Positions 1 to 5,878 are shown, counted from the first letter of the stretch. The stretch is DNA of 5,878 nt from Candidatus Woesearchaeota archaeon (GCA_014728835.1 WJKY01000032.1:1-5878), one strand, 5' to 3'. The notes: generated by a model from the letters alone, not told the origin. Made by a program: numbers and translations.

Positions 1-1
1 T

Positions 2-733
2 GCTCAATCAGGAGTATATAAGTTAAAACTTGATATCAGTGGCGAAGAATATAATTCTTATATAACAAAAGACGGAGAATTATTTTTTATTAGTGGAATT
101 GATTTAACTGAAGCTGAGGAAACTACTGAAGAAAGTGATACTGAATCCCAGGCAACTGGATTTGATGCTCTAGATCAAGAAACACCAACTATAGATCTGT
201 TTGTAATGTCCTTTTGTCCGTATGGACAACAGGCAATAAACAATATTGCTCCAGCAATAGAATTGCTAAATGAAGAAATACAATTTACACCGCATTATAT
301 AGTGAGTATGGATGACGGAATAGTTACTTCTTTACATGGTTCAAAAGAAGCAGATGAAGACATGAGACAAGCTTGTATTTGGAAGTATTACACAGAAAAC
401 TATTGGGATTATGTTCTTTATGTTAATAAAAACATACCATTGAATAACATAAATGAAAAATGGACTGAAGCAGCAGAAAATATAGGTTTAGACATTGAAA
501 GCATTGAAACTTGCGTAGAAGAAGAAGGTGTAGAGCTAATGAAAGCAGAAAGTGAATTAACTGGTGAATTAGGAGTGTCAGGATCGCCAACTTTGATAAT
601 AAATGGAGAAAGATATTCAGGAGAGAGAACACCAGAAGCATTTAAGCAAGCTATATGCAGCGGATTTGGAGAGCAACCAGAAGTTTGCTCTGAAACACTA
701 GAAGAAGGCACCGCAGCAGACGGTAGTTGCTAA
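2..733 (+). CDS. DsbA-like thioredoxin-fold protein, C-terminal part (5' truncated)
   Basis: The frame is open from the first full codon (position 2) to the TAA at 731-733, so the 5' end lies outside the window and 243 residues are visible. An ATG at 206 lies inside the thioredoxin strand, directly before the active site, and is not the start. Visible residues 1-35 form a small beta-rich segment ending in a TKDGELFF motif. Residues about 36-62 are an acidic Glu/Thr/Ser linker. A thioredoxin-fold domain follows, with a CPYG active site (Cys72) and an SGSPTLI loop carrying the expected cis-proline (Pro196). Further cysteines lie in the ACIWKYY helix, in ETCVEE, and in the tail (AICSGF, EVCSE, terminal Cys). 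The arrangement resembles DsbA-like proteins I associate with DPANN archaea, which usually carry an N-terminal signal or membrane anchor; that part is not visible here. A thiol-disulfide role, probably outside the membrane, is inferred. The active site has one cysteine (CPYG), not CxxC, so a classical two-cysteine mechanism is not assured. Confidence 0.85.
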   Translation, partial: AQSGVYKLKLDISGEEYNSYITKDGELFFISGIDLTEAEETTEESDTESQATGFDALDQETPTIDLFVMSFCPYGQQAINNIAPAIELLNEEIQFTPHYIVSMDDGIVTSLHGSKEADEDMRQACIWKYYTENYWDYVLYVNKNIPLNNINEKWTEAAENIGLDIESIETCVEEEGVELMKAESELTGELGVSGSPTLIINGERYSGERTPEAFKQAICSGFGEQPEVCSETLEEGTAADGSC

Positions 734-759
734 ATCGGACGCTTCAGATAGAGCTAACC

Positions 760-780
760 GTATTGGGCAAAGCCCAATAC
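760..780. repeat. Palindromic intergenic element, copy A (hairpin)
   Basis: A perfect 9-bp inverted repeat, with arms GTATTGGGC (760-768) and GCCCAATAC (772-780) around an AAA loop. It lies 27 nt after the stop of the DsbA-like gene. The upstream flank contains CGGACG and TAGAGCTA, both also found next to copy B (3211-3231). The eighth pair of the stem is G-C here and A-T in copy B, so pairing is kept despite the change. It may act as an RNA 3'-end or processing hairpin, or be a REP-like dispersed palindrome. The downstream bases are not a clean T-run, so a simple terminator is not shown. Confidence 0.75.
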
Positions 781-784
781 ATTG

Positions 785-806
785 ATTGTTTATTCTAGTA
801 AACAAT
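785..806. repeat. AT-rich inverted repeat upstream of nrdJ
   Basis: Perfect 8-bp arms ATTGTTTA (785-792) and TAAACAAT (799-806) are separated by TTCTAG. The repeat lies five bases after palindromic element A and about 70 bp before the first nrdJ start. It could be a second transcript-end hairpin or a dyad operator for nrdJ. AT-rich dyads of this size also arise by chance, so the function is open. Confidence 0.5.
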
Positions 807-807
807 A

Positions 808-820
808 GCTAAAGTATATG
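808..820 (+). promoter_or_regulatory. nrdJ: Candidate archaeal BRE/TATA box for first nrdJ
   Basis: A purine-rich stretch GCTAAAG followed by TATAT (815-819) lies about 60 bp before the nrdJ ATG. It would place a transcription start near 840 and leave room for the Shine-Dalgarno in a leader of about 40 nt. An alternative TATA-like stretch (TTTATTA, 839-845) would give a leader of about 12 nt. In a region this AT-rich both matches are weak evidence. Confidence 0.22.
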
Positions 821-869
821 CTAGAGTAAATAAATGCTTTTATTAAAAAAATAAGAAAACATAATCCTT

Positions 870-876
870 GGAGGTG
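870..876 (+). promoter_or_regulatory. nrdJ: Shine-Dalgarno of first nrdJ
   Basis: GGAGGTG matches the anti-Shine-Dalgarno of 16S rRNA over seven bases and ends two bases before the ATG at 879. This fixes the start codon. Neither the HD gene nor the second nrdJ has such a site, so this gene is probably the most strongly initiated internal gene of the cluster. Confidence 0.8.
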
Positions 877-878
877 CA

Positions 879-3179
879 ATGGCCAATCATACAGAAACAA
901 TACCATTAGAAACATTAGTAGAGCCACAATTAACAAAAAATTCCAGAATAGTTTTAGAGAAAAGATACTTACAAAAAGATGAAAATCTTAATGTAATTGA
1001 AACTCCTAAACAACTTTTCTGGAGAGTTGCCTATAATATAGCATCTGCTGATAAATTATATAATCCTAATGCTAATGTTATTGAAACCGCAAAAAGATTC
1101 TATAATATGATGGCCAAATTAAAGTTTCTTCCTAATTCTCCCACTTTAATGAATGCTGGTGCAGACTTACAACAATTATCAGGCTGTTTTGTCTTGCCTG
1201 TTGGAGATTCTATGGAAGAAATTTTTGATACAATTAAAAATACAGCATTGGTTCACAAAAGCGGCGGAGGAACAGGTTTTTCTTTTTCAAGACTCAGACC
1301 AAAAAATGATGTTGTTAAAAGTACAGGCGGCGTAGCATCTGGACCAATTTCTTTTATGAAAGTTTTCAACAGCGCAACTGAAGAAGTTAAACAAGGCGGA
1401 ACGCGCAGGGGCGCTAATATGGGAATACTAAACATAAGTCATCCAAATATTATTGAATTTATTAAATGCAAAGAAGAAGAAGGTATACTTAATAATTTTA
1501 ATATTTCTGTTGCAGTTACAGATAAATTCATGCGAGCTGTTGAAAACAATGAAGAGTTTGAACTAATAAACCCAAAAACAAAAAAAGTTGTTAAGAAAAT
1601 AAATGCAAAAGAAACATTTAATTTGATTGTAGATAAGGCCTGGTCTAATGGCGAACCTGGTGTTGTATTTATTGACATACTTAATAAATCAAATCCTACC
1701 CCTGAATTAGGTGAAATAGAAAGCACAAACCCATGTGGTGAGCAACCATTGTTACCTTATGAATCTTGTAATTTAGGTTCTATTAATCTGTCCAAATTTG
1801 TTGAAAATAATACAGTTAATTGGGCTAAATTAAAAGATATTACCTGGCTTGCAACCCATTTCTTGGACAATGTTATTGACGTGAATAGCTTTCCGCTCCC
1901 AGAAATTGAAAAAACAACAAAAGCAAATAGAAAAATAGGTCTTGGTGTAATGGGTTTTGCTGATATGTTAATACAATTAAAAATACCTTACACTTCTGAA
2001 AAAGCATTAGAATTAGGGGAAAAAATAATGGCTTTTATAGATAAGGAATCAAAAGCTGCATCAATGAAACTTGCCGAACAAAGAGGAGCTTTTCCTAATT
2101 TTAATAAAAGTATATATAAAAACGGACCAAAAATAAGAAATGCAACTCGAACAACAATTGCTCCGACAGGAACTATAGGGGTAATAGCAGGTGCGTCAGG
2201 AGGTATAGAGCCTTTGTTTGCAGTTGCATACACTCGGCATGTAAAAGATAGTTTAGGTGCTGATTTAGTTGAAATTAATCCTTATTTTGAGAAAGCTTTG
2301 AAAGAAAAAGGAGTTTATTCAAATGAATTAATTTCTAAAGTTGTAAAATCAAATTCAATACAAAAAATAAAAGAACTTCCTGAAGATATTCGCAAAATTT
2401 TTGTAACAGCTCATGATGTTACACCTAAACAACATATACGGATGCAAGCTGCATTTCAGAAACATACTGACAACGCAGTAAGCAAAACAGTTAATTTTCC
2501 AAATAAAGCAACACGTGAAGATGTAAAAAATGTTTACCTGCTTGCTTACAAACTTAATTGCAAAGGAGTCACTGTTTATAGAGATGGAAGCAGGCAAGTG
2601 CAAGTTCTAAAAACTAAAAAAGAAGACGAGAAAAAAACAGAAAAAAACAAATCAAAAGTTTTGCCAAAACCAAAAGAAAGACCAGAGATGATTACAGGAG
2701 TTACTTATAAGATTAGAACAGGCTATGGCAGTCTTTATGTTACAATTAATTCTGATGATAAAGGAGAACCATTTGAGGTATTTGCGCAAACTGGAAAAAC
2801 AGGAGGCGTATTAGCAGCCAAATCAGAAGCAATTTGCAGAATGGTTTCTCTTGCTTTGCGTTCTGGTATTGATATTGATGAAGTTATTGAGCAGTTAAAA
2901 GGAATTAGAGGTCCAATGCCACACTGGAGCAAAAAAGGAATTGTTCTTTCTATTCCAGACGCAATTTCAAAAATACTTTCAGCGCACATTAACAAAGGAC
3001 AAACAGCACTTACCGAATTTAATGGAAATGAACAAGAAAAAAAACTTATTAGTTCTGGTGAACCAAAAAGTATAGCAGATACAGGAATGTTACCTGAATG
3101 TCCGGACTGCAGTAATATTTTGGAATTCAAAGAAGGCTGTGTAGTCTGTCAATTCTGCGGTTATTCCAGGTGCAATTAA
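879..3179 (+). CDS. nrdJ: Adenosylcobalamin-dependent (class II) ribonucleotide reductase, without ATP-cone
   Basis: A complete 766-residue class II ribonucleotide reductase, which reduces ribonucleotides to deoxyribonucleotides using a radical generated from adenosylcobalamin in the cytoplasm. The catalytic barrel shows the expected residues: Cys103 (LSGCF) and Cys297 (ESCNLG) as the redox pair, and the NPCGE motif with Asn284, thiyl Cys286 and Glu288. The 11-residue spacing from Cys286 to Cys297 matches Thermotoga NrdJ (322/333) as I recall it. The substrate phosphate loop is APTGTIG (428-434), followed by GASGGIEP. A Lys/Glu-rich linker (about 578-601) leads to a TSCPD-type C-terminal domain (about 602-700). 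The C-terminus is cysteine-rich (Cys741, 744, 754, 757, 760, 765); it is probably a zinc ribbon and may carry the cysteines that re-reduce the active site. There is no N-terminal ATP-cone, so overall ATP/dATP activity control is probably absent. No intein is seen. The start is fixed by a GGAGGTG site. A paralogue lies downstream at 3944. Confidence 0.97.
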   Translation: MANHTETIPLETLVEPQLTKNSRIVLEKRYLQKDENLNVIETPKQLFWRVAYNIASADKLYNPNANVIETAKRFYNMMAKLKFLPNSPTLMNAGADLQQLSGCFVLPVGDSMEEIFDTIKNTALVHKSGGGTGFSFSRLRPKNDVVKSTGGVASGPISFMKVFNSATEEVKQGGTRRGANMGILNISHPNIIEFIKCKEEEGILNNFNISVAVTDKFMRAVENNEEFELINPKTKKVVKKINAKETFNLIVDKAWSNGEPGVVFIDILNKSNPTPELGEIESTNPCGEQPLLPYESCNLGSINLSKFVENNTVNWAKLKDITWLATHFLDNVIDVNSFPLPEIEKTTKANRKIGLGVMGFADMLIQLKIPYTSEKALELGEKIMAFIDKESKAASMKLAEQRGAFPNFNKSIYKNGPKIRNATRTTIAPTGTIGVIAGASGGIEPLFAVAYTRHVKDSLGADLVEINPYFEKALKEKGVYSNELISKVVKSNSIQKIKELPEDIRKIFVTAHDVTPKQHIRMQAAFQKHTDNAVSKTVNFPNKATREDVKNVYLLAYKLNCKGVTVYRDGSRQVQVLKTKKEDEKKTEKNKSKVLPKPKERPEMITGVTYKIRTGYGSLYVTINSDDKGEPFEVFAQTGKTGGVLAAKSEAICRMVSLALRSGIDIDEVIEQLKGIRGPMPHWSKKGIVLSIPDAISKILSAHINKGQTALTEFNGNEQEKKLISSGEPKSIADTGMLPECPDCSNILEFKEGCVVCQFCGYSRCN

Positions 3180-3181
3180 AA

Positions 3182-3199
3182 GTCCGCCTGCTCGCGGAC
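3182..3199. repeat. GC-rich hairpin after first nrdJ
   Basis: Perfect 6-bp arms GTCCGC (3182-3187) and GCGGAC (3194-3199) enclose CTGCTC. It starts two bases after the nrdJ stop codon and is clearly richer in G+C than its surroundings. It lies 11 bp before palindromic element B, so the two hairpins stand in tandem in the 64-bp gap. The CGGACG at its 3' edge also occurs upstream of copy A, but copy A lacks the matching left arm. Confidence 0.6.
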
Positions 3200-3210
3200 G
3201 TAGAGCTAGC

Positions 3211-3231
3211 GTATTGGACAAAGTCCAATAC
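3211..3231. repeat. Palindromic intergenic element, copy B (hairpin)
   Basis: A perfect 9-bp inverted repeat, with arms GTATTGGAC (3211-3219) and GTCCAATAC (3223-3231) around AAA. It is the same element as copy A (760-780) apart from one compensated base pair, and it is preceded by the shared TAGAGCTA at 3201-3208. It ends 12 bp before the HD-domain gene start at 3244. It may mark a transcript boundary or processing point between nrdJ and the HD gene. Confidence 0.75.
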
Positions 3232-3243
3232 ACTCAATTAATT

Positions 3244-3822
3244 ATGGATAAACTAAAAAAAGTAGAAGAAATAGTAAAAGCATCTTGTTTAACTTCTAAA
3301 AGATTTAAAGCACATAAATTTCAATGGGCACATGTGCAATCAGTAAGAAAATTTGCAATTGAACTTGCTAAGAAATTAAATGCAGATATTGAAATTGTTG
3401 ATATGGCTGCGCTTTTACATGATATTGGACGCGTTAGATATAGTCATGAAGATCATGAAAAAACTTCAGCAGAAGATTCTGAAAAAATTTTAAAAGAATT
3501 AGATTATCCAAATGAATTTATTAAAAAAGTAATTAGAGCTGTATTAACTCACAGAGGTTCTGCACTTCCAGAGCCAGAAACAACAGAAGAAAAAATAGTT
3601 GCATGCGCAGATGCAATGTCACATTTTGATAATTTATTAACTTTATTTTATGTTTATATGAGGGATTTTGAAAAAACACCAGAAGAAGCAAGAGAGTGGA
3701 CAGTAGGCAAAATAGAAAAAGCATGGCGTAAAGTATGTAAAATACCAGAAGCTAAAGAACTTCTGGAAGAAAAATATAAAGCAGCAAAATTAATTTTTGC
3801 TGATAAAATACAATGGGATTAA
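3244..3822 (+). CDS. HD-domain metal-dependent phosphohydrolase
   Basis: A 192-residue single-domain HD-superfamily protein, predicted cytoplasmic, with no signal peptide or membrane segment. The metal-binding residues are in place: His30 (WAHVQS), His59-Asp60 (LLHDIGR) and Asp123 (ACADAMS). His71 and His103 (LTHRGS) are extra candidates. Size and motif order resemble the small HD proteins of the COG1418/YedJ-YpgQ type. I recall Bacillus YpgQ being reported as a nucleotide pyrophosphohydrolase, but HD proteins vary widely in substrate and none can be assigned here. Its position between two ribonucleotide reductases suggests a nucleotide or dNTP substrate (inference). I chose the ATG at 3244 over the in-frame TTG at 3214, because that TTG lies inside palindromic element B, whose other copy is noncoding. 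No Shine-Dalgarno is visible. The gap to nrdJ upstream is 64 bp and to the next nrdJ is 121 bp. Confidence 0.88.
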   Translation: MDKLKKVEEIVKASCLTSKRFKAHKFQWAHVQSVRKFAIELAKKLNADIEIVDMAALLHDIGRVRYSHEDHEKTSAEDSEKILKELDYPNEFIKKVIRAVLTHRGSALPEPETTEEKIVACADAMSHFDNLLTLFYVYMRDFEKTPEEAREWTVGKIEKAWRKVCKIPEAKELLEEKYKAAKLIFADKIQWD

Positions 3823-3914
3823 TATACTTATGGATAGGAAAAGGAGCAGGTAATTAACATCAGCTTTTAGAACTAGCTTATTCGGTGACTGGTTTTAGTG
3901 CAACTAGGCAAAAC

Positions 3915-3922
3915 TTAATAAT
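3915..3922 (+). promoter_or_regulatory. nrdJ: Candidate TATA box of second nrdJ (leaderless start)
   Basis: TTAATAAT, preceded by purine-rich GGCAAAAC, is centred about 26 bp before the ATG at 3944. That is the distance expected for an archaeal TATA box when the transcript begins at or near the start codon. The lack of any Shine-Dalgarno before this gene agrees with a leaderless message. The match itself is short and the region is AT-rich. Confidence 0.35.
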
Positions 3923-3932
3923 CCCGATTATT
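3917..3932. repeat. Dyad overlapping the second nrdJ promoter candidate
   Basis: Perfect 7-bp arms AATAATC (3917-3923) and GATTATT (3926-3932) are separated only by CC. The dyad overlaps the TATA-like box and ends 11 bp before the nrdJ start. A near-continuous palindrome in this place fits a dimeric repressor site better than an RNA hairpin, because a 2-nt loop cannot close without opening the innermost pair. It is not the NrdR box pattern, and no regulator gene is in the window. Confidence 0.4.
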
Positions 3933-3943
3933 TCTTTATTTTA

Positions 3944-5878
3944 ATGGCCATGATTACAAAAATCAAGAAAAGAGATGGCAGAATAGTAAAATTCGACCAA
4001 TCTAAAATTACTAATGCTGTTCATAAAGCAATTAACGCTGTTAAAGCAAAAGACGGCAAATTAGCTAAATCAGTTTCTAATAAAGTTACAAAGATTTTAA
4101 ACAAACGCTTTACAGGCAAAATCCCTTCAGTAGAAGATATCCAGGACTTAGTTGTTGAAGTTCTTGTTAAACAAAAACACCGCAAAATTGCCAGAGCATA
4201 TATATTATACAGGCAAAAGCAAGCTAAAAAACGAGCAATTAAATGGATTGGCATTAAACCAGAGCTAAATCTTTCAATCAATGCTTTATCAGTTCTTCAA
4301 AAACGGTATTTGTTAAGAAACAAACAAAGACGCATTATTGAAACTCCTATTCAGATGTTTATGCGCGTTGCAAAGGCAGTTGCATCTGCAGATAGAGCAC
4401 ACGGTTACTCAAACATTAAAGAATTAGAGTTGGATTTTTATGAAATGATGGCCAACTTAGAATTCTTGCCCAATAGCCCTACATTAATGAATGCGGGAAC
4501 ACCACTTGGACAATTATCAGCATGTTTTGTTTTGCCAATTGAAGATTCATTAGAAAGTATATTTGATGCAATTGATGAAATGGCTATGATTCAGCAATCT
4601 GGTGGCGGAACAGGATTTTCATTTTCTAAAATCAGACCAAAAGGAGATATAGTTGGCAGCACAAAAGGCAAAGCATCAGGCCCAGTTTCTTTTATGAAAG
4701 TTTTCAACAGCGCAACAGAAGTAATTAAACAAGGTGGAAAACGAAGAGGCGCAAACATGGGAATTTTAGATGTTAACCATCCAGATATTAAAGAATTTAT
4801 AACAATTAAAACAAATCCAGATGAACTTAAAAATTTCAATCTTTCAGTTGCAGTTACAAATAAATTTATGCGTGCAGTAAAACAAAACAAAAAATATTCA
4901 TTAATTAACCCAAGAAATAACAAAATAACCAAAAAAATAAGCGCAAAAAGAATTTGGAATCTAATTTCTAAAACCGCTTGGCAAACTGGAGATCCCGGTG
5001 TTATTTTCTTAGACGAGATTAATAAGAAAAATCCAACTAAACACGTTGGAAAAATTAAAAGCACAAATCCGTGTGGCGAACAACCATTACATCCTTATGA
5101 ATCATGTAATTTAGGTTCAATTAATCTTTCTAAATTTGTTAAAGGTAATAAACTAGAGTGGAACAGATTAAAAGAAACTATCCACAAAGCAATTCATTTT
5201 TTAGATAATGTTATTGATATTAACAACTTTCCATTACCAGAAATTGAAAAAGTAACCAAAGCAAATAGAAGAATTGGTTTGGGAGTTATGGGTTTTGCAG
5301 ATTTACTTATACAATTGAATATACCATATAATTCAAATAAAGCAATTAAACTTGCAAAAAAATTAATGAAATTTATTTCAAATGAAGCTCATAAAAAATC
5401 TGAAGAGCTTGGAAAAAAGCGAGGCTCATTCCCAAATTTCAAAAGCTCACTTTGGCATAAAAAAGGATATAAGTATATGAGAAATGCAACCTGCACAACA
5501 ATCGCACCTACTGGAACAATATCAATAATTGCTAATTGCAGTTCAGGTATTGAACCTTTATTTGCAGTTTCCTTTATACGAAATGTACTTGAAGGCGCAC
5601 GTTTGCTCGAAGTTAATAATCAATTTGAAAAAATAGCTAAAGAACAAGATTTCTACGCCGCTGACTTAATGTTTAAAATCGCACATAGTGGAAGCATACA
5701 CGATTTCAAAAAAATTCCCACAAAAATCAGAAAATTATTTGTCACAGCTTTTGATATTTCACCTGAATGGCATGTTAAGATGCAAGCCATCTTTCAGAAA
5801 TATACAGACAATGCAGTTAGCAAAACAATTAATTTCCCACACGACGCTAAAGTTTCAAGTGTGAGAAAAGCTTATGAA
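3944..5878 (+). CDS. nrdJ: Adenosylcobalamin-dependent (class II) ribonucleotide reductase with ATP-cone (3' truncated)
   Basis: The frame runs from the ATG at 3944 to the window end, 645 codons without a stop; the C-terminus lies outside. Residues 4-92 form an ATP-cone, the allosteric domain that reads ATP versus dATP: KRDG at 9-12, then FDQSKI, PSVEDIQDLVVE (61-72) and ARAYILYR (83-90). The catalytic domain follows, with Cys194 (LSACF), Asn375, Cys377 and Glu379 (NPCGE), Cys388 (ESCNLG) and the phosphate loop APTGTIS (521-527). It aligns with the first nrdJ at an offset of 91 residues; a 2-residue insertion near 511 is cancelled by a 2-residue deletion near 550. The loop after the phosphate site reads NCSSGIEP, against GASGGIEP in the other copy, so they are probably old paralogues of different NrdJ branches. 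By comparison about 210 residues are missing: the linker, the TSCPD-type domain and the cysteine-rich tail. The upstream frame closes at a TAG (3905) with no other standard start, but the ATG at 3950 (residue 3) is equally possible. Confidence 0.95.
   Translation, partial: MAMITKIKKRDGRIVKFDQSKITNAVHKAINAVKAKDGKLAKSVSNKVTKILNKRFTGKIPSVEDIQDLVVEVLVKQKHRKIARAYILYRQKQAKKRAIKWIGIKPELNLSINALSVLQKRYLLRNKQRRIIETPIQMFMRVAKAVASADRAHGYSNIKELELDFYEMMANLEFLPNSPTLMNAGTPLGQLSACFVLPIEDSLESIFDAIDEMAMIQQSGGGTGFSFSKIRPKGDIVGSTKGKASGPVSFMKVFNSATEVIKQGGKRRGANMGILDVNHPDIKEFITIKTNPDELKNFNLSVAVTNKFMRAVKQNKKYSLINPRNNKITKKISAKRIWNLISKTAWQTGDPGVIFLDEINKKNPTKHVGKIKSTNPCGEQPLHPYESCNLGSINLSKFVKGNKLEWNRLKETIHKAIHFLDNVIDINNFPLPEIEKVTKANRRIGLGVMGFADLLIQLNIPYNSNKAIKLAKKLMKFISNEAHKKSEELGKKRGSFPNFKSSLWHKKGYKYMRNATCTTIAPTGTISIIANCSSGIEPLFAVSFIRNVLEGARLLEVNNQFEKIAKEQDFYAADLMFKIAHSGSIHDFKKIPTKIRKLFVTAFDISPEWHVKMQAIFQKYTDNAVSKTINFPHDAKVSSVRKAYE

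Noticed and set aside
206..733. A complete small thioredoxin-like gene beginning at the ATG at 206.
   Set aside because: The same frame is open back to position 2 and encodes a sensible beta-rich segment and linker. The ATG at 206 falls inside the first thioredoxin strand, three residues before the active-site cysteine.
760..780. A standard bacterial rho-independent terminator.
   Set aside because: The stem is good but is followed by mixed sequence rather than a T-run, and the likely host is archaeal, where termination depends mainly on T-tracts.
879..3179. An intein in nrdJ, a common insertion site.
   Set aside because: The NPCGE, ESCNLG and APTGTI regions are continuous, with normal family spacing, in both nrdJ genes.
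3214..3243. An in-frame TTG start that would add ten residues to the HD-domain protein.
   Set aside because: The TTG lies inside the left arm of palindromic element B, whose sister copy at 760-780 is noncoding. The extra residues match no HD-family feature, and the ATG at 3244 gives a normal N-terminus.
3823..3943. A cobalamin riboswitch, tRNA or small RNA upstream of the second nrdJ.
   Set aside because: I found no B12-box-like conserved core, no tRNA T-loop signature and no C/D box pairs. The ATG at 3830 opens only a seven-codon frame.
4591..5064. Long minus-strand open frames opposite the nrdJ and HD genes (also 1439-1726, 2735-3130, 4021-4281).
   Set aside because: They are antisense shadows of strongly conserved + strand genes, with no recognisable domains and no ribosome binding sites that I could see.

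Overview
This AT-rich window has four protein genes, all on the + strand, and the two outer ones are cut by the window edges. The proteins look archaeal and suggest a DPANN lineage (Woesearchaeota/Pacearchaeota-like). The reasons are a DsbA-like thioredoxin-fold protein of a type I associate with those genomes, Lys/Ile/Asn-rich proteins, an anti-16S Shine-Dalgarno at only one of the three visible starts, and reliance on B12-dependent (class II) ribonucleotide reductase. The lineage is an inference from sequence character; no rRNA or marker gene is present.

Layout. Bases 2-733 hold the C-terminal 243 residues of a DsbA-like protein with a CPYG active site. Bases 734-878 are an intergenic region with a palindromic element directly after the stop codon, a second inverted repeat, a weak promoter candidate and a strong ribosome binding site. 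Bases 879-3179 hold a complete class II ribonucleotide reductase (NrdJ, 766 aa) without an ATP-cone. Bases 3180-3243 hold a second copy of the palindromic element. Bases 3244-3822 hold an HD-domain phosphohydrolase (192 aa). Bases 3823-3943 are intergenic, with a dyad overlapping a TATA-like box. From 3944 to the window end runs a second NrdJ (645 codons visible), which has an N-terminal ATP-cone and continues past the window.

How the genes fit together. The two NrdJ proteins are old paralogues that share every catalytic residue visible in this window. One can be switched on and off by ATP/dATP through its cone; the other lacks that switch. A small HD hydrolase between them could act on nucleotides, so 879-5878 reads as a deoxynucleotide-supply cluster. 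The DsbA-like gene is probably exported and may be only a neighbour.

Most notable points: (1) the tandem regulated/unregulated class II RNR pair with an HD gene between them; (2) a repeated hairpin element placed after two stop codons, whose stem shows a compensatory base-pair change; (3) a 31-bp stretch identical between the two otherwise diverged nrdJ genes. I found no tRNA, rRNA, CRISPR array, insertion sequence or intein.
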